Source: Gardnerella greenwoodii 00703Dmash
GTDB lineage: Bacteria; Actinomycetota; Actinomycetes; Actinomycetales; Bifidobacteriaceae
Direction of reading: 5' to 3'
Assembly: GCF_000263635.1 (NCBI RefSeq)
Contig: NZ_ADEV01000007.1
Coordinates: 62,001 to 126,000 of the forward strand
Length of the DNA stretch: 64,000 nt
The position numbers were made by a program, and so were the translations under genes. The notes below the pieces were generated by a model. It was not told the origin of the DNA, did no database searches, and saw only the letters and a list, made by a program, of their open reading frames with translations. This document shows positions 44,450-54,258 of this stretch, piece by piece (position 1 is the stretch's first letter; each line of letters opens with the position of its first letter).

Positions 44450-45757
44450 ATGCCTGATTCTTCAGCCGTAGTGTTTATTGCGTTTGGCGTGCTCTCGCTT
44501 TGCGTTGTGCTTGCGTTATGCGTTTTTGCGCTGGATTGGTTCTCGCCGTTGTGGCGTTTTTTGGTGCGCGCGTTTAAAAGATTTAATATTGCGCGCGGCT
44601 TAACTTCTAATACTGCTTACGATTCTTACGATTCTTTCGATTCCGATTTAGATTCAAATCTCAACTCAAATCTCAACTCAGGCCGCGAATCCGAAAATCT
44701 TGCCGATTTAGACGACTTAAGTTCGGACGCGTCTCAAGTTTTGGCAATGCTGAACATGCCTACTGTTGTAATCGACTCCGAAAATGACGTTATTCGCGCA
44801 AGTTCCGAAGCTTATTTGCTGGGCGTTGTTATTGACGATTCGCTCTGCCAGCCGCGCGTGCTTCAAGCGGTTAATTCCGTTCGTGCTTCCGGTGGATTTG
44901 AGCGTCTTTCTTTGGTTACTTCAACTCCGGAGCGTTATAAAATTGCGGATAATTCCGAAGAATCTACTACGATTTCGCGCCCAAACTGGCTAAATATTAC
45001 AGCAGGTAGCGTTGGCGGCGGCATGGTTGTGTTGATTATTGAGGACACGAGTGCAGCTCACCGTTTTGCGCAAACTCGAGACGACTTTATTGCAAACGTT
45101 TCTGATCAGCTAATAAATTCCACGCGCAGCTTAACTCAGCTTACTAAAGTTTTGCAGGAAGCTAACGTTTCTACGCAAAAAGTTAAGGAAATAGCGAAAA
45201 TCGCAAATAAATCTTCCACAAAACTTGAGCATATGCTTGAAGATTTACTGTGGCTTGTTCGTGCGCAAAATCCTATTGACGTAAATGCGTCTAAATTGCT
45301 GTCGGTTGCAGATTTGCTTGAGTCGGTTAAAAATCAGACTGACTCTTTTGCTCAGAATTGCGGCGTTTTGCTTAAGATAAAGGCCGATTCTTCTTTGCGC
45401 GTGCGCGGTGACGGAGATCAGATTAAAGCCGCGATTCGTAAGTTGATTGAAAACGCGATTACGTATTCGCCGGAAAATGCTACGGTTTCAATATCTGCCG
45501 CGCCTTCTTCGGATGGTCGTTACGCTGTAATTCGCGTGGTTGACAGGGGCGTTGGCATTGATTTAGAAGATCAGTCGCGCATTTTTGAGCGTTTTTACCG
45601 TGCGCAAAATCAGAATAATAAAAGTCAGGATGGCGTTGGCTTGGGGCTTGCAATTGCTAAGCATGTGGCACTTACGCATCACGGAAATATTACATTGTGG
45701 AGCAGGCCGGGGCAGGGGACTACAGTTAGTTTTGCTGTGCCGATTGCGAATAATTAA
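44450..45757 (+). CDS. Sensor histidine kinase homologue lacking the phospho-acceptor His
   Basis: A 435-residue SenX3/PhoR-like protein with one N-terminal membrane helix (residues 8-30), a Ser/Asp/Asn repeat linker (YDSYDSFDSDLDSNLNSN), a PAS-like region, a HisKA-like helix pair and an HATPase domain. The ATPase motifs are intact: N box KLIENAITYSPENA (Asn335), G1 VDRGVGI (365-370) and G2 GVGLGL (395-400). However, the HisKA H-box reads FIANVSDQLINS, with Asp219 (codon GAT at 45104) where the His of SHELxTP should be. No response regulator is adjacent. It is divergent from phoU. Confidence 0.85.
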   Translation: MPDSSAVVFIAFGVLSLCVVLALCVFALDWFSPLWRFLVRAFKRFNIARGLTSNTAYDSYDSFDSDLDSNLNSNLNSGRESENLADLDDLSSDASQVLAMLNMPTVVIDSENDVIRASSEAYLLGVVIDDSLCQPRVLQAVNSVRASGGFERLSLVTSTPERYKIADNSEESTTISRPNWLNITAGSVGGGMVVLIIEDTSAAHRFAQTRDDFIANVSDQLINSTRSLTQLTKVLQEANVSTQKVKEIAKIANKSSTKLEHMLEDLLWLVRAQNPIDVNASKLLSVADLLESVKNQTDSFAQNCGVLLKIKADSSLRVRGDGDQIKAAIRKLIENAITYSPENATVSISAAPSSDGRYAVIRVVDRGVGIDLEDQSRIFERFYRAQNQNNKSQDGVGLGLAIAKHVALTHHGNITLWSRPGQGTTVSFAVPIANN

Positions 45758-45790
45758 GTCCAGTGAATAATTAAGTCCAGTGAATATAAG

Positions 45791-46045
45791 CTATTTTCCG
45801 AGCCGGCGATAATCCCAGCGGTCAAAATGCTCCCAAATTAAAAGCAGAATGCCAATAATCATTCCGCTTGCGCAAACTAGCGCAGGAAACCAAGTAGTAA
45901 TATGCAAAAACGCAATAATAAACGTAACTACTGTTGCAATAATCCACGCTATCGTACCTATAGAAAAAACCTTGCGTAAATCGACGCGAAGTGGCTTTGG
46001 CGCGGGCTTTCTGGCGTCTGGATTAACTATAGGTGCTAATTTCAT
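45791..46045 (-). CDS. DUF2530 family small membrane protein
   Basis: An 84-residue protein with a conserved start PLRVDLRKVFSIGTIAWI, two membrane helices (about residues 27-47 and 52-70), and a basic end HFDRWDYRRLGK. This matches the actinobacterial DUF2530 family, which has no known role. It is convergent with the kinase gene, and the 17-base spacer duplication AATTAAGTCCAGTGAAT lies between the two stops. Confidence 0.75.
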   Translation of the reverse strand: MKLAPIVNPDARKPAPKPLRVDLRKVFSIGTIAWIIATVVTFIIAFLHITTWFPALVCASGMIIGILLLIWEHFDRWDYRRLGK

Positions 46046-46278
46046 ACTCTAACCATACAACTGAGTCGAGTCTAAAAAATTATGCAGCGCGATTAAGTGC
46101 GCTATTACGCTTGCTATTACGTACGATATTGCGCACAAGATTGCAATAAGTGTTTCCTACATCCGCGCCACGTTGTAATCTTAAATAGCTGTGTCGGTGG
46201 AAGGCGTGCGTTGGGTGTCGCTAAATCCACAATGTTCACAGCATTTACAGGCAAAGTTTACGTAAGAAAGTGATTCGT

Positions 46279-47556
46279 ATGAAGCGTGCTGCACATGGTG
46301 CTCCGAAGGCAAAGGGGCGTAGCTATTCGCCGCTTTCGCTTTTTGTAGCACAGCATGGTGAGCATGGTGCGCATGGTTCGCACAGTGAGCATACTTCTTC
46401 GTGTACTTCTTCGCATGATTCTTCGCATAGCCCTCGCACTTCGCGCGGAGCTCACAGCCTTCATGGCGCGCGTTCTTACCAAACTAATCGCAATAGTGAG
46501 CGTTTAACTGCGCTCGCAGCAAGCAATGGTGCTGTTGTTGAGGTTTCGGATGCTGTTGCCGAGCGTTTGCAAGAGATTATGCCGCAAAGCCGTCGCGAAA
46601 TCAGGTTGTCTAGGCTTGCTAATGAGCGTCGTCGCCGCTTGCTTATTTCAACTTCTATGCTTGCTATGATTGGCGCTGTTGCGGCAACTATGTCGCTTAC
46701 AAAAATTAATACTTTTGATTCTCGCGTAGCCGAGCTTGAGCATGGCATAACTAGCGTGGACGATTCTTCGGCTTTGAACGTGTCTCGCTCTAGCCAGCGC
46801 ACTTCGCTTGATTCGCCAGATTCTATGGATGCAATCAATAACGCTGTTGACGCTATTGAAAACGCTAGTGGCTCAGACTCCGGCGATGCTTCACATGCAG
46901 CTCATGCAGCACATGCTGCACACGCTGATTATTCTGCAAATGCTAATAATTCCGGCGCTTATGCTTCTTCGGGAATTTCCGGCGTTTTGGGTATTTCAAC
47001 TGCAAGAAACGCAGCAAATTCGCATCCTGGAACCGCTTCTGTAACGTCTTCTAAGTCGGATTCTTGGAAGCTGGGCGCGGATTCTAGCTTTAATATTGCT
47101 GAAATGTCTCGTTCTGCTGCAGATAATCCGCAAGTCGCTTTGCTTATGGATAAAGACTTTGACGTATTGCCAAAGGGCTTTAATCCAAATCATGCAACTG
47201 GAGATACCGGTAACGCGTATGAGTTCAGCCAGTGCACTTGGTGGGTGTATGTGCGTCGTCATCAGCTTGGTTTGCCTGTTGGCTCGCATTTTGGCAACGG
47301 AAATATGTGGGCTGATTCCGCACGCGGACTCGGTTATTGGGTTGATCGCACGCCTCGCCACGTTGGAGATGTTATGGTTTTCCGCGCTGGTCAGGCTGGT
47401 TCGGATCCGTTCTACGGGCATGTTGCAATTGTTGAGAAGATTAATCCAGACGGTTCGATTGAAACCTCGGAATCTGGCGCTTCTTTGCACGGAAAAACAT
47501 TCTCTCGTAAGTTTGATGCAAAGCAGCTTTCTCAGTATCAATTCATTCACTACTAA
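46279..47556 (+). CDS. Membrane-anchored CHAP domain peptidoglycan hydrolase
   Basis: The 425-residue protein has a His/Ser-rich cytoplasmic N-terminus (QHGEHGAHGSHSEHTSS), a membrane helix near residues 117-140, a Ser/Asn/Ala-rich linker with AAHAAHAAHAD repeats, and a C-terminal CHAP domain. CHAP elements visible are FSQCTWWVYVRRHQLG with the nucleophile Cys and FYGHVAIVEKI with the catalytic His. CHAP enzymes cut peptide bonds in peptidoglycan, and this one is probably a cell-separation or remodelling enzyme. ATG 46279 follows AAGAAAGTG. A second wall hydrolase follows. Confidence 0.88.
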   Translation: MKRAAHGAPKAKGRSYSPLSLFVAQHGEHGAHGSHSEHTSSCTSSHDSSHSPRTSRGAHSLHGARSYQTNRNSERLTALAASNGAVVEVSDAVAERLQEIMPQSRREIRLSRLANERRRRLLISTSMLAMIGAVAATMSLTKINTFDSRVAELEHGITSVDDSSALNVSRSSQRTSLDSPDSMDAINNAVDAIENASGSDSGDASHAAHAAHAAHADYSANANNSGAYASSGISGVLGISTARNAANSHPGTASVTSSKSDSWKLGADSSFNIAEMSRSAADNPQVALLMDKDFDVLPKGFNPNHATGDTGNAYEFSQCTWWVYVRRHQLGLPVGSHFGNGNMWADSARGLGYWVDRTPRHVGDVMVFRAGQAGSDPFYGHVAIVEKINPDGSIETSESGASLHGKTFSRKFDAKQLSQYQFIHY

Positions 47557-47691
47557 AGTATTGATTGCCAATCTTTGCGGCTAATCTTTGCTGCCAATCT
47601 TTATTATTTATCTATTGCTAATCGCTTATAAAAAGCGCGGAATTATGCGCCAAACTCGCATGTAACAGCGTAGTGTTAAACTTCTAAAAGT

Positions 47692-48408
47692 ATGTTAAAT
47701 CACAGTAAGATTTTTTCAGTTATTGCATCAGCAGTCACTGCAGCTTCAATGCTTGCTGTTATGGCTCCAATGGCCATGGCAGAGTCTTCGCATGTGTCAG
47801 AGCAGGCGGCTGTTACTTCAACGCGCTCATTCCCAAAGATGTCGAGCGTGCGCCGAGATCTTTTGACTGAATCTACCTCTACTGATGTAGATTCCAACTC
47901 CCATTGGGGTGGAATTGAAAGCTTAAACGTTCCTCAAACTAAAACTCCTAGCGAACTTGCCGCCGCTGCCGCGCGAAACGCTTATGAAGCTGCAGCAAGC
48001 CGTTCTGAGTACCGTGGTGGCGTTCAGCCTGTTCAGCAGGCTAATATTGTGCCGCCAAACGGTAAGTCTGTTGAGGCTTTGCTTAATTTCGCTACGCAAT
48101 TCTTAGGTAAGGTTCCGTATCGCAGTGGCGGTACAACTCCTGCTGGTTGGGATTGCTCCGGCTTTGTGCAGTACGTTTTTGCGGCTGTTGGCGTTTCTTT
48201 GCCTCGTACTTCTGGTGCGCAGGCAACTGTTGGAACTCCAATCCCAAGCCTTGATCAAGCTCAGCCGGGCGATATTATTGCCAACGGTCAGCATGCTTCT
48301 ATTTATGTTGGTAACGGAATGGTAATTAATTCCCAGCTTGCCGGCACTAAGTACGACCCAATCCGCTACGTTTTCCCTGCTGGATACTCTATTCGTCGCG
48401 TTCTGTAG
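47692..48408 (+). CDS. Secreted NlpC/P60 family endopeptidase
   Basis: The 238-residue protein has a classical signal peptide (KIFSVIASAVTAASMLAVM, then cleavage near MAMA), a low-complexity region, and an NlpC/P60 domain. The catalytic Cys is in GWDCSGFVQYVFAAVG and the His in GQHASIYVGNG. NlpC/P60 enzymes usually cleave between D-iGlu and the third residue of the peptide stem. It follows the CHAP gene on the same strand after 136 bases, and both likely act on the cell wall. Confidence 0.92.
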   Translation: MLNHSKIFSVIASAVTAASMLAVMAPMAMAESSHVSEQAAVTSTRSFPKMSSVRRDLLTESTSTDVDSNSHWGGIESLNVPQTKTPSELAAAAARNAYEAAASRSEYRGGVQPVQQANIVPPNGKSVEALLNFATQFLGKVPYRSGGTTPAGWDCSGFVQYVFAAVGVSLPRTSGAQATVGTPIPSLDQAQPGDIIANGQHASIYVGNGMVINSQLAGTKYDPIRYVFPAGYSIRRVL

Positions 48409-48601
48409 TTATATATATATCTCTCGTCCTGTAGTTATATATCTCGTCTTGTAATTGTATTGCGTTTTGCGAGTATATATCGTCTTGTGAGTATATATCG
48501 CAAAACTTGCGCGCAATCAATCTAAAATTACGCTACAATAGTAAATACGTTTGCGCACGAGTGACGCTGCTGCCACAAGTGCCTGTATGAGGAGGTTGGT
48601 G

Positions 48602-49627
48602 ATGATTCCCGAAAAAGCTGTTCTGGTTGGAGTTGATGGCTCTCACGCGAGTTATAAGGCAGTTTGGTGGGCGGCAAACTACGCAAAACATGCAGGCTTG
48701 CAGTTGCAAATTGTTTGCGCGTATTCTTTGCCGAGCTATGCGGCCGTTTCGTTTGATGCTACTTATACTGCGATTGGTGACGACAACGCGGCTCATCACG
48801 ATGCGCAAGAAATTCTTTCAAAAGCCAAGGCTGTGGCGCTCGAGCAGGGCGTTGACGCAACTACTCTGATTGTTACTGGAGACCCTTCGTCGGTTTTCGT
48901 GGAGCTTTCGCGAAATTATCAGCTTATTGTGATTGGTAACCGCGGTAAAGGCGGCTTGGCGGAGCGTCTGCTTGGAACAACTAGCTCTTCGCTGCCGGCG
49001 TACGCGTACTGCCCGATTGTGGTTGTGCCTTACACAGACGACGATGGTCAGCGAATCCACTTAAATAACACGATTTCGCGAGTGGCTGTTGGTTCGGACG
49101 AATCGAAGTGGGGTCTTAAAGCGCTGGAAATTGCCGCTAATTTGGCAGATAGCTGGAATGCTGAGCTGGATGTTATTTCCGCGGTTCCAAGCGTGCAGGG
49201 CGCTGAGGGAGACACTGCAGTTATGGGATCTTATATGGAAGATCTTGAGGAGCGCGTGAAGCCGATTTTGCAGCGTTTGCCGGATTTGAAGATTCACCGA
49301 ACTGTTGTGCCTGGCTCTGCTGTTGATGCGCTAACTCAGGCGAGCTTGAATCATGATCTTGTGGTTGTTGGTTCGCGCGGACGCGGCGGTTTTACTGGAC
49401 TTTTGCTTGGTTCGATTAGTCAGGGCTTGCTGCAGCATTCTTCGAGGCCTGTGTACGTTGTTCCAAGAAAGTATGTGGAATTTACTGCGGCTCAGGTTGC
49501 GGCTGCTCAAAAGCAGAGCGAGAATGCGTCTATTGACGATATTTCTGGCGTGCATGAGGTTGATGTTCCAAAGGCTGGGGCAGAAGCGGCCAAGGAGATT
49601 GAGCAGACGATCGATCCGCTGCGTTAA
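48602..49627 (+). CDS. Universal stress protein with two tandem UspA domains
   Basis: The 341-residue protein has two UspA domains, with VLVGVDGSHASYKAVWWA at the first start and VAVGSDESKWGLKALEIA at the second. Each ends in the ATP-binding loop of the GxxG-x9-GS type (GNRGKGGLAERLLGTTSSS and GSRGRGGFTGLLLGSISQG). Two-domain proteins of this kind are common in Actinobacteria and are linked to stress or dormancy. ATG 48602 follows AGGAGGT. It is preceded by a short TATATATC repeat tract at 48409-48500 and followed by repeat arrays. Confidence 0.93.
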   Translation: MIPEKAVLVGVDGSHASYKAVWWAANYAKHAGLQLQIVCAYSLPSYAAVSFDATYTAIGDDNAAHHDAQEILSKAKAVALEQGVDATTLIVTGDPSSVFVELSRNYQLIVIGNRGKGGLAERLLGTTSSSLPAYAYCPIVVVPYTDDDGQRIHLNNTISRVAVGSDESKWGLKALEIAANLADSWNAELDVISAVPSVQGAEGDTAVMGSYMEDLEERVKPILQRLPDLKIHRTVVPGSAVDALTQASLNHDLVVVGSRGRGGFTGLLLGSISQGLLQHSSRPVYVVPRKYVEFTAAQVAAAQKQSENASIDDISGVHEVDVPKAGAEAAKEIEQTIDPLR

Positions 49628-49663
49628 TACAACGGCCTGCTTGAGCACTGAATTACTAGCGTT

Positions 49664-49960
49664 GACTTGCTTTCTGCGCGAGTGTCTCATTTTGCCCATT
49701 TTGTGACACTGGTGCAGATGAGTTACTGCGTTATTGTCTATGTTTGGTTGTTTTCGGACATTAGTGCAGATTGCGTACTGCGTTAGGGTCTCATTTTGCT
49801 TATTTTGGGACATTCGTGCAGTACTATTACTGCGCGCGTGTCTGAAGACCGGCGTAGTGAAACATTTGCCGTGCATTTTTACTGGCGTTTGTTGTCGGTT
49901 TTGCCGAAGCTGACCACATTTGCCGGGGATTTTACCCCACATTTGGAGCGCGCAGGTTGT
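49664..49960. repeat. Repeat block: three-and-a-half family B units (52-base period) plus family A units
   Basis: Family B units start at 49674, 49726, 49778 and 49830, exactly 52 bases apart; the last is truncated and continues into family A sequence (ACATTTGCCGTG, then GGCGTTTGTTGTCGG). Bases 49664-49900 match 61661-61897 with six substitutions and no gaps by eye (231 of 237). The block lies between the convergent 3' ends of the universal stress protein and glycosyltransferase genes. Confidence 0.9.
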
Positions 49961-51235
49961 CTAGTCTTGCGGCTCTTTAGAGTCCGCCTCAGTATTCTCG
50001 CGCTTTTTTAGCATAAAACGCGCGCGTCTTGCATCTCGCTTCGCCTTCTTTTCGGCGAGATCTTTCTTATTCATCTCAATTGCGCGCTCGTAAATCTTAA
50101 GCAGCTCAAGCGCTTGGCTCTTAAAATCGTTATTCTTCGAATACTCGAGCACGTTTGCCTTAAGCTGAGCCTGCTCAGCCTCGCTCATATTCAAAACCTT
50201 GCTAAAAACTGCCTTAAAATCTTCGCGAGTATCCCACTGATACCCGTTTTGGCCGCTAATAATCTGGTTTTCGTTCGGCACATCGTGCTTCACAAGCGCA
50301 AACAGTCCGGAAGCCATTGCTTCGAGCATAGAAAGCGAGTGCATTTCGGAAAGCGAGGCGGTGGTGTAGTAGTCCATCGCGTGCAAATACTTCGGAATTT
50401 CCGTGTGTGAAATCGGCCCAAGCAGGCAAATCCTATCGTCAAAACCGTTGTCTGCCACGCGCTTTCGCAGGTCTTCCAAATCCGGGCCGCCGCCAATCAC
50501 AAATAATCGCGCTTTTTCGCGAGGAAAATCGCAATACATAAAGTTGTCAATAAGCTCAGAAATATTTTTCTCTGCACCAATTCTTCCTACGAAAACGAAA
50601 AGCTTAGTCGAATCCGAAACGCCGTATTTTTCGCGGAAAGATTTACGGAAGGCAAGTCGTTCAGGCGTTGGCAAAAACTGCTTGTATTCCACGGCATTGT
50701 TGAGCACAACAACTTTTTTATCTACCTTCTGACGGTCAATATAAGCCTGCGCTTTAGCCGACATACTCGTAATAATTGTGGCATTTTTCGAGAATCGCAT
50801 AAAATATTTCGCCGAAAGGTTGCGCGAAAACTCAGTAAAATGCTTCAAACCAATATAAAACAGGAATTTATCGTATTCAGTGTGAAGCGTGTAAATAACA
50901 GGAATATGCTCTTTTTTCGCAACTTCCAAGCCGATTTCGCCAATTCCAAACTCGTTTTGAATATGAATAACGTCCGGCTTAAATTTAAGCGGCAGCTGCT
51001 TTCGCATGTGACCAATCGGAAGCGCCACGCGGTATTTGTAAAGCTTTTTTAGCAAGATTCCAGGAACATAGACGACGCCGTCTTCAAGCTTGGTTTTGCG
51101 CTGTTTTTCGGAGCCGACCGTGACCACAAGCACCTCGTGACCAAGCTCTTCGTACATTTTTTTGAGCATGTAGGACTGTGTTGCAACGCCATTTATGTAC
51201 GGTGGATACGTTTCGGTAAAAATAGCGATTTTCAA
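49961..51235 (-). CDS. Glycosyltransferase family 4 (diacylglycerol-glucosyltransferase-like)
   Basis: The 424-residue GT-B enzyme starts KIAIFTETYPPYINGVATQS and has an Rossmann-like acceptor domain (IHIQNEFGIGEIGLEVA, VIYTLHTEYD). The donor-binding domain has LFVFVGRIGAEKNISELI and the EX7E motif in SLSEMHSLSMLEAMASG. It resembles enzymes that glucosylate diacylglycerol for membrane glycolipids, but the acceptor is not certain. TTG at 51235 with CGGAGG six bases upstream is the best start; upstream in-frame ATGs have no such site. The basic C-terminus ends in a charged tail. Confidence 0.86.
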   Translation of the reverse strand: MKIAIFTETYPPYINGVATQSYMLKKMYEELGHEVLVVTVGSEKQRKTKLEDGVVYVPGILLKKLYKYRVALPIGHMRKQLPLKFKPDVIHIQNEFGIGEIGLEVAKKEHIPVIYTLHTEYDKFLFYIGLKHFTEFSRNLSAKYFMRFSKNATIITSMSAKAQAYIDRQKVDKKVVVLNNAVEYKQFLPTPERLAFRKSFREKYGVSDSTKLFVFVGRIGAEKNISELIDNFMYCDFPREKARLFVIGGGPDLEDLRKRVADNGFDDRICLLGPISHTEIPKYLHAMDYYTTASLSEMHSLSMLEAMASGLFALVKHDVPNENQIISGQNGYQWDTREDFKAVFSKVLNMSEAEQAQLKANVLEYSKNNDFKSQALELLKIYERAIEMNKKDLAEKKAKRDARRARFMLKKRENTEADSKEPQD

Positions 51236-51433
51236 AGTTTCCTCCGGTTGCATACATGCATGCGTAGCGTCAATATTGCGCAAGTATCTTGTGTACTCAA
51301 TTCGTGTACTCAATTGTGTATTCAATTGTGCCACATGTGGTGAATTTTAGGGTGATTTTGGGGTGATTTTTCGCCTTTTCAGCGAGATTTTAGTGCAACT
51401 TTAGCGAGATTTTCGTACGATTTTTGGCTTATT

Positions 51434-51853
51434 CTAGCGGCGAACCGTAACGTTTACGCTTACTTTCGCCCCATTTTCGAGCGTATGCTTAACCGTGCAA
51501 CCCCTGGAAATATGACGTTCCATGCGCTCTTTAAGCGCGGCCGCATCTTCCTCGCTTAGCGCAGGTTTTGAAGAAGTCGCGTCTAGCGTAACGTCTTCTT
51601 GAAAACGCAAGTACGTGCCTTCTTCCGCGTCATACGTGCCATTTACCACAACGCGCGCGCCAGCACCCTCGCCAACCGCCTGCTCAGCCGCGTACTGGCT
51701 GCTAAGCGCGGTGCAGCCGGCTAAAGCAATCTGCATCAGCTCAACTGGATTGAACATTCCTTCGCCGCGGCCAAACTTAAGGCTTGCACCGTCGTCGCTG
51801 TGTGCTTCCCAAGTGCCGTCTTCTGTGCGCTCAACCCATAATCTTCTAGACAT
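51434..51853 (-). CDS. OsmC family peroxiredoxin-like protein
   Basis: A 139-residue protein with the two redox cysteines of the OsmC/Ohr fold: LAGCTALSSQYAAEQAV in the first half and RHISRGCTVKHTLENGA in the second. Members reduce organic hydroperoxides, and YhfA-like ones are uncharacterised. There is no export signal. It stands alone on the minus strand, divergent from thyA. The spacer to the glycosyltransferase contains GCGAGATTTT/GGGTGATTTT direct repeats. Confidence 0.88.
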   Translation of the reverse strand: MSRRLWVERTEDGTWEAHSDDGASLKFGRGEGMFNPVELMQIALAGCTALSSQYAAEQAVGEGAGARVVVNGTYDAEEGTYLRFQEDVTLDATSSKPALSEEDAAALKERMERHISRGCTVKHTLENGAKVSVNVTVRR

Positions 51854-51950
51854 TTTTGCTCCTTTGCTACTGTTTGTTCTAACTATTTTACGCTAGATTG
51901 TTACCGCCACGACAGCACGATTCTTACCGTGCAATTGTTACCATTGAATC

Positions 51951-52823
51951 ATGGCTTTAACAGAAGAAGAACTCGCCGCAATTCGCGCGCGCATCCCGCA
52001 AAAACCGCTTTCCAGCATCCCAACTCCTTACGAGGATTTAGTGCGAAAAATCCTTACGGAAGGCACTTTAAAATCAGATCGCACCGGCACTGGCACAATC
52101 TCACTTTTTGGCCAGCAAATCCGCTTCGATATTAGTAAATACTTCCCGCTTATCACCACAAAAACCGTGTTTTTCAAAGGACTTGCGTACGAGTTGCTTT
52201 GGTTCCTTAAAGGTTCGAGCAATGTGCGTTGGTTGCAAGAAAACGGCGTTCACATCTGGGACGAGTGGGCGGATGAAAACGGCGATTTAGGCCCTGTTTA
52301 CGGCGTGCAGTGGAGGAGTTGGCCGGCTCCTACGGCGGAAAATCCAAACCGCACAATCGACCAAATCGAAAACGTTCTGGATCTTATGAAGAATCACCCA
52401 GATTCTCGCCGAATGATTGTTAGCGCTTGGAATCCTGCGGAAGTTGAGCATATGGCATTGCCGCCTTGCCACTCGCTTTTCCAGTTCTACGTTGCCGACG
52501 GCAAGCTTTCGTGCCAGCTTTACCAGCGTTCTTGCGATATGTTCCTCGGCGTGCCGTTTAACATTGCGTCCTACTCGCTTTTGACGATGATGATGGCTCA
52601 GCAGGCAGGTTTGGAGCCGGGCGAGTTCGTGTGGACGGGCGGCGACTGCCATATTTACGACAATCACGTTGAGCAGGTGCTTGAGCAGCTTTCGCGCGAG
52701 CCATACCCGTATCCGCAGCTTGAAATTCGTAAGGCGGATTCGATTTTTGACTACGATTACAACGATTTTAAGGTTGTTGATTACAAGCATCATCCGACGA
52801 TTAAAGCGCCGGTTGCGGTGTGA
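51951..52823 (+). CDS. thyA: Thymidylate synthase
   Basis: ThyA makes dTMP from dUMP using methylene-tetrahydrofolate. The 290-residue protein has [19 protein letters not shown], the active-site loop [17 protein letters not shown] with the nucleophile Cys, [19 protein letters not shown] and the [12 protein letters not shown] segment. Its N-terminus is about 20 residues longer than E. coli ThyA ([18 protein letters not shown]). It is followed 56 bases later by folA, the usual partner that regenerates tetrahydrofolate. Confidence 0.97.
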   Translation: MALTEEELAAIRARIPQKPLSSIPTPYEDLVRKILTEGTLKSDRTGTGTISLFGQQIRFDISKYFPLITTKTVFFKGLAYELLWFLKGSSNVRWLQENGVHIWDEWADENGDLGPVYGVQWRSWPAPTAENPNRTIDQIENVLDLMKNHPDSRRMIVSAWNPAEVEHMALPPCHSLFQFYVADGKLSCQLYQRSCDMFLGVPFNIASYSLLTMMMAQQAGLEPGEFVWTGGDCHIYDNHVEQVLEQLSREPYPYPQLEIRKADSIFDYDYNDFKVVDYKHHPTIKAPVAV

Positions 52824-52879
52824 TAATTGCGAATTATTTTGCTTGATTTTTGGCTTTGATTTAGCTTTTAGGGGGCGAA

Positions 52880-53545
52880 ATGGAAAGTAGCGTAAGTGCG
52901 CTGAATAATTTCCCGGTGCGACTGATTTGGGGCGAGGCTTTCGGTTTAGACGGAAAGCCCGGTGCGATGGGAGTGAACGGCGGCATGCCGTGGCGACTTT
53001 CCCCAGATTTGCGCTATTTTAAGGCGATGACAATCGGCTGCCCTGTGATTATGGGCCGCGGTACGTGGGATGCAACGCCGCCGAAATTCCGTCCGCTGCC
53101 GGGTCGCGAAAATATTGTGGTGACTCATAAGCCGGATTTTGTGGCAGATGGCGCTCGGAGTTTTACTAGCATTGATGCGGCTTTGGATTACGCGCGCGAA
53201 TGGCTGGAAAATAAGGAAGCGCTGGAAAATAAGGAAAGCGCATCTCTAGACGCATCTCAAGATTCTCCTCAAGATTTGCCTCAAGACGGCTCCGCAATCT
53301 GGGTTATTGGCGGCGCTGCGATTTTGCGCGAAATGCTCGCGAATTATCACGCGGACGCGGCTTACGTTACGCAAATCGAAGCTAAAGTTGCAGCGGACAC
53401 GTTTGCTCCGAATGTTCATGAGCTAGTTGATGCAGGAAAATGGCGTGTTGCGCGCGAAGGCGAGTTTGAGGAAGCGCCGCTTAAAGTTGGAAGCGAAAGC
53501 AATCCTGCGCGATACCGGTTTATGGTATATGAGCCTGTGCAGTAA
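52880..53545 (+). CDS. folA: Dihydrofolate reductase with a repeat insertion
   Basis: DHFR reduces dihydrofolate made by thymidylate synthase, encoded just upstream. The fold is visible: VRLIWGEAFGLDGKPGAMG, GGMPWRLSPDLRYFKAMT, VIMGRGTWDATPPKFRPLPG and WVIGGAAILREMLANY. It is 221 residues against about 160 for typical DHFR. Most of the excess is a Glu/Gln/Ser-rich insertion after AREW, containing duplicated ALENKE and DSPQDLPQD units (53200-53290). ATG 52880 follows AGGGGGC. Confidence 0.93.
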   Translation: MESSVSALNNFPVRLIWGEAFGLDGKPGAMGVNGGMPWRLSPDLRYFKAMTIGCPVIMGRGTWDATPPKFRPLPGRENIVVTHKPDFVADGARSFTSIDAALDYAREWLENKEALENKESASLDASQDSPQDLPQDGSAIWVIGGAAILREMLANYHADAAYVTQIEAKVAADTFAPNVHELVDAGKWRVAREGEFEEAPLKVGSESNPARYRFMVYEPVQ

Positions 53546-53621
53546 ACGAAATCGCAAAATAAAAAATCGCAAAATAAACGAAATTGCAAAATAAACGAGA
53601 CAGCAAAATAAACGAGGAAGC

Positions 53622-54170
53622 ATGACTGAAGAATCAAGCAAAATCAAGGTAGATGCGCGTCACCCATACACTGTTATGACGGTTTGCACCGGAAATATTT
53701 GCCGCTCGCCAATGGCGGAAATCGTGTTGCGCAACGAGTTTCAGTTGAGGGGATTGGGCGACGTAGTTGCCGTGCAATCTTGCGGAGTTAGCGACGAAGA
53801 ATACGGAAATCCGATTGACCGACGCGCGCAAAGGGAATTAACTAAACGCGGATACCGCCTTCCGGCGTCGCATTTTGCGCATCGAATTGATGCGGATGAG
53901 ATTGCGGAAACGAACCTGTTTTTGCCTATGACGGCTTCGCATATGCACTCACTTTTGCGGCTGATTCCTGCGCAAAAGCGCGAGTTGGTGCATATGTATC
54001 GCACGTTTGATCCGTCGCTTCCGAAGCCGCAGCCAGGTCGCGAGATGCTGCTTGATTTGGCAGATCCGTGGTACGGCGGTCCGCACGAGTTTGAGGTTGC
54101 GATGGATCAGATTGAGCAGTGCGCGCCTTATATTGTCGATTGGGTTGAAAGTAGAATCGCGCGCGCTTAG
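53622..54170 (+). CDS. Low-molecular-weight protein-tyrosine-phosphatase family protein
   Basis: A 182-residue protein with the CX5R active-site loop near the N-terminus (VCTGNICRSPMAE) and the general-acid loop near the C-terminus (LADPWYGGPHEFE). These are the two catalytic elements of the LMW-PTP fold. Substrates cannot be told; members act on phosphotyrosine or phosphoarginine or in stress signalling. ATG 53622 follows GAGGAAG. The folA to phosphatase spacer is built of AAACGAAATYGCAAAAT repeats. Arsenate reductase is less likely because no ars genes are adjacent. Confidence 0.88.
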   Translation: MTEESSKIKVDARHPYTVMTVCTGNICRSPMAEIVLRNEFQLRGLGDVVAVQSCGVSDEEYGNPIDRRAQRELTKRGYRLPASHFAHRIDADEIAETNLFLPMTASHMHSLLRLIPAQKRELVHMYRTFDPSLPKPQPGREMLLDLADPWYGGPHEFEVAMDQIEQCAPYIVDWVESRIARA

Positions 54171-54258
54171 CACATGATTTGTGAATATAGTTTAAATTTA
54201 TAGGTATAGTTTTTTTAAGTATAAATTACTGCTCTGCTACTTTTATTTGGGAGGATTT

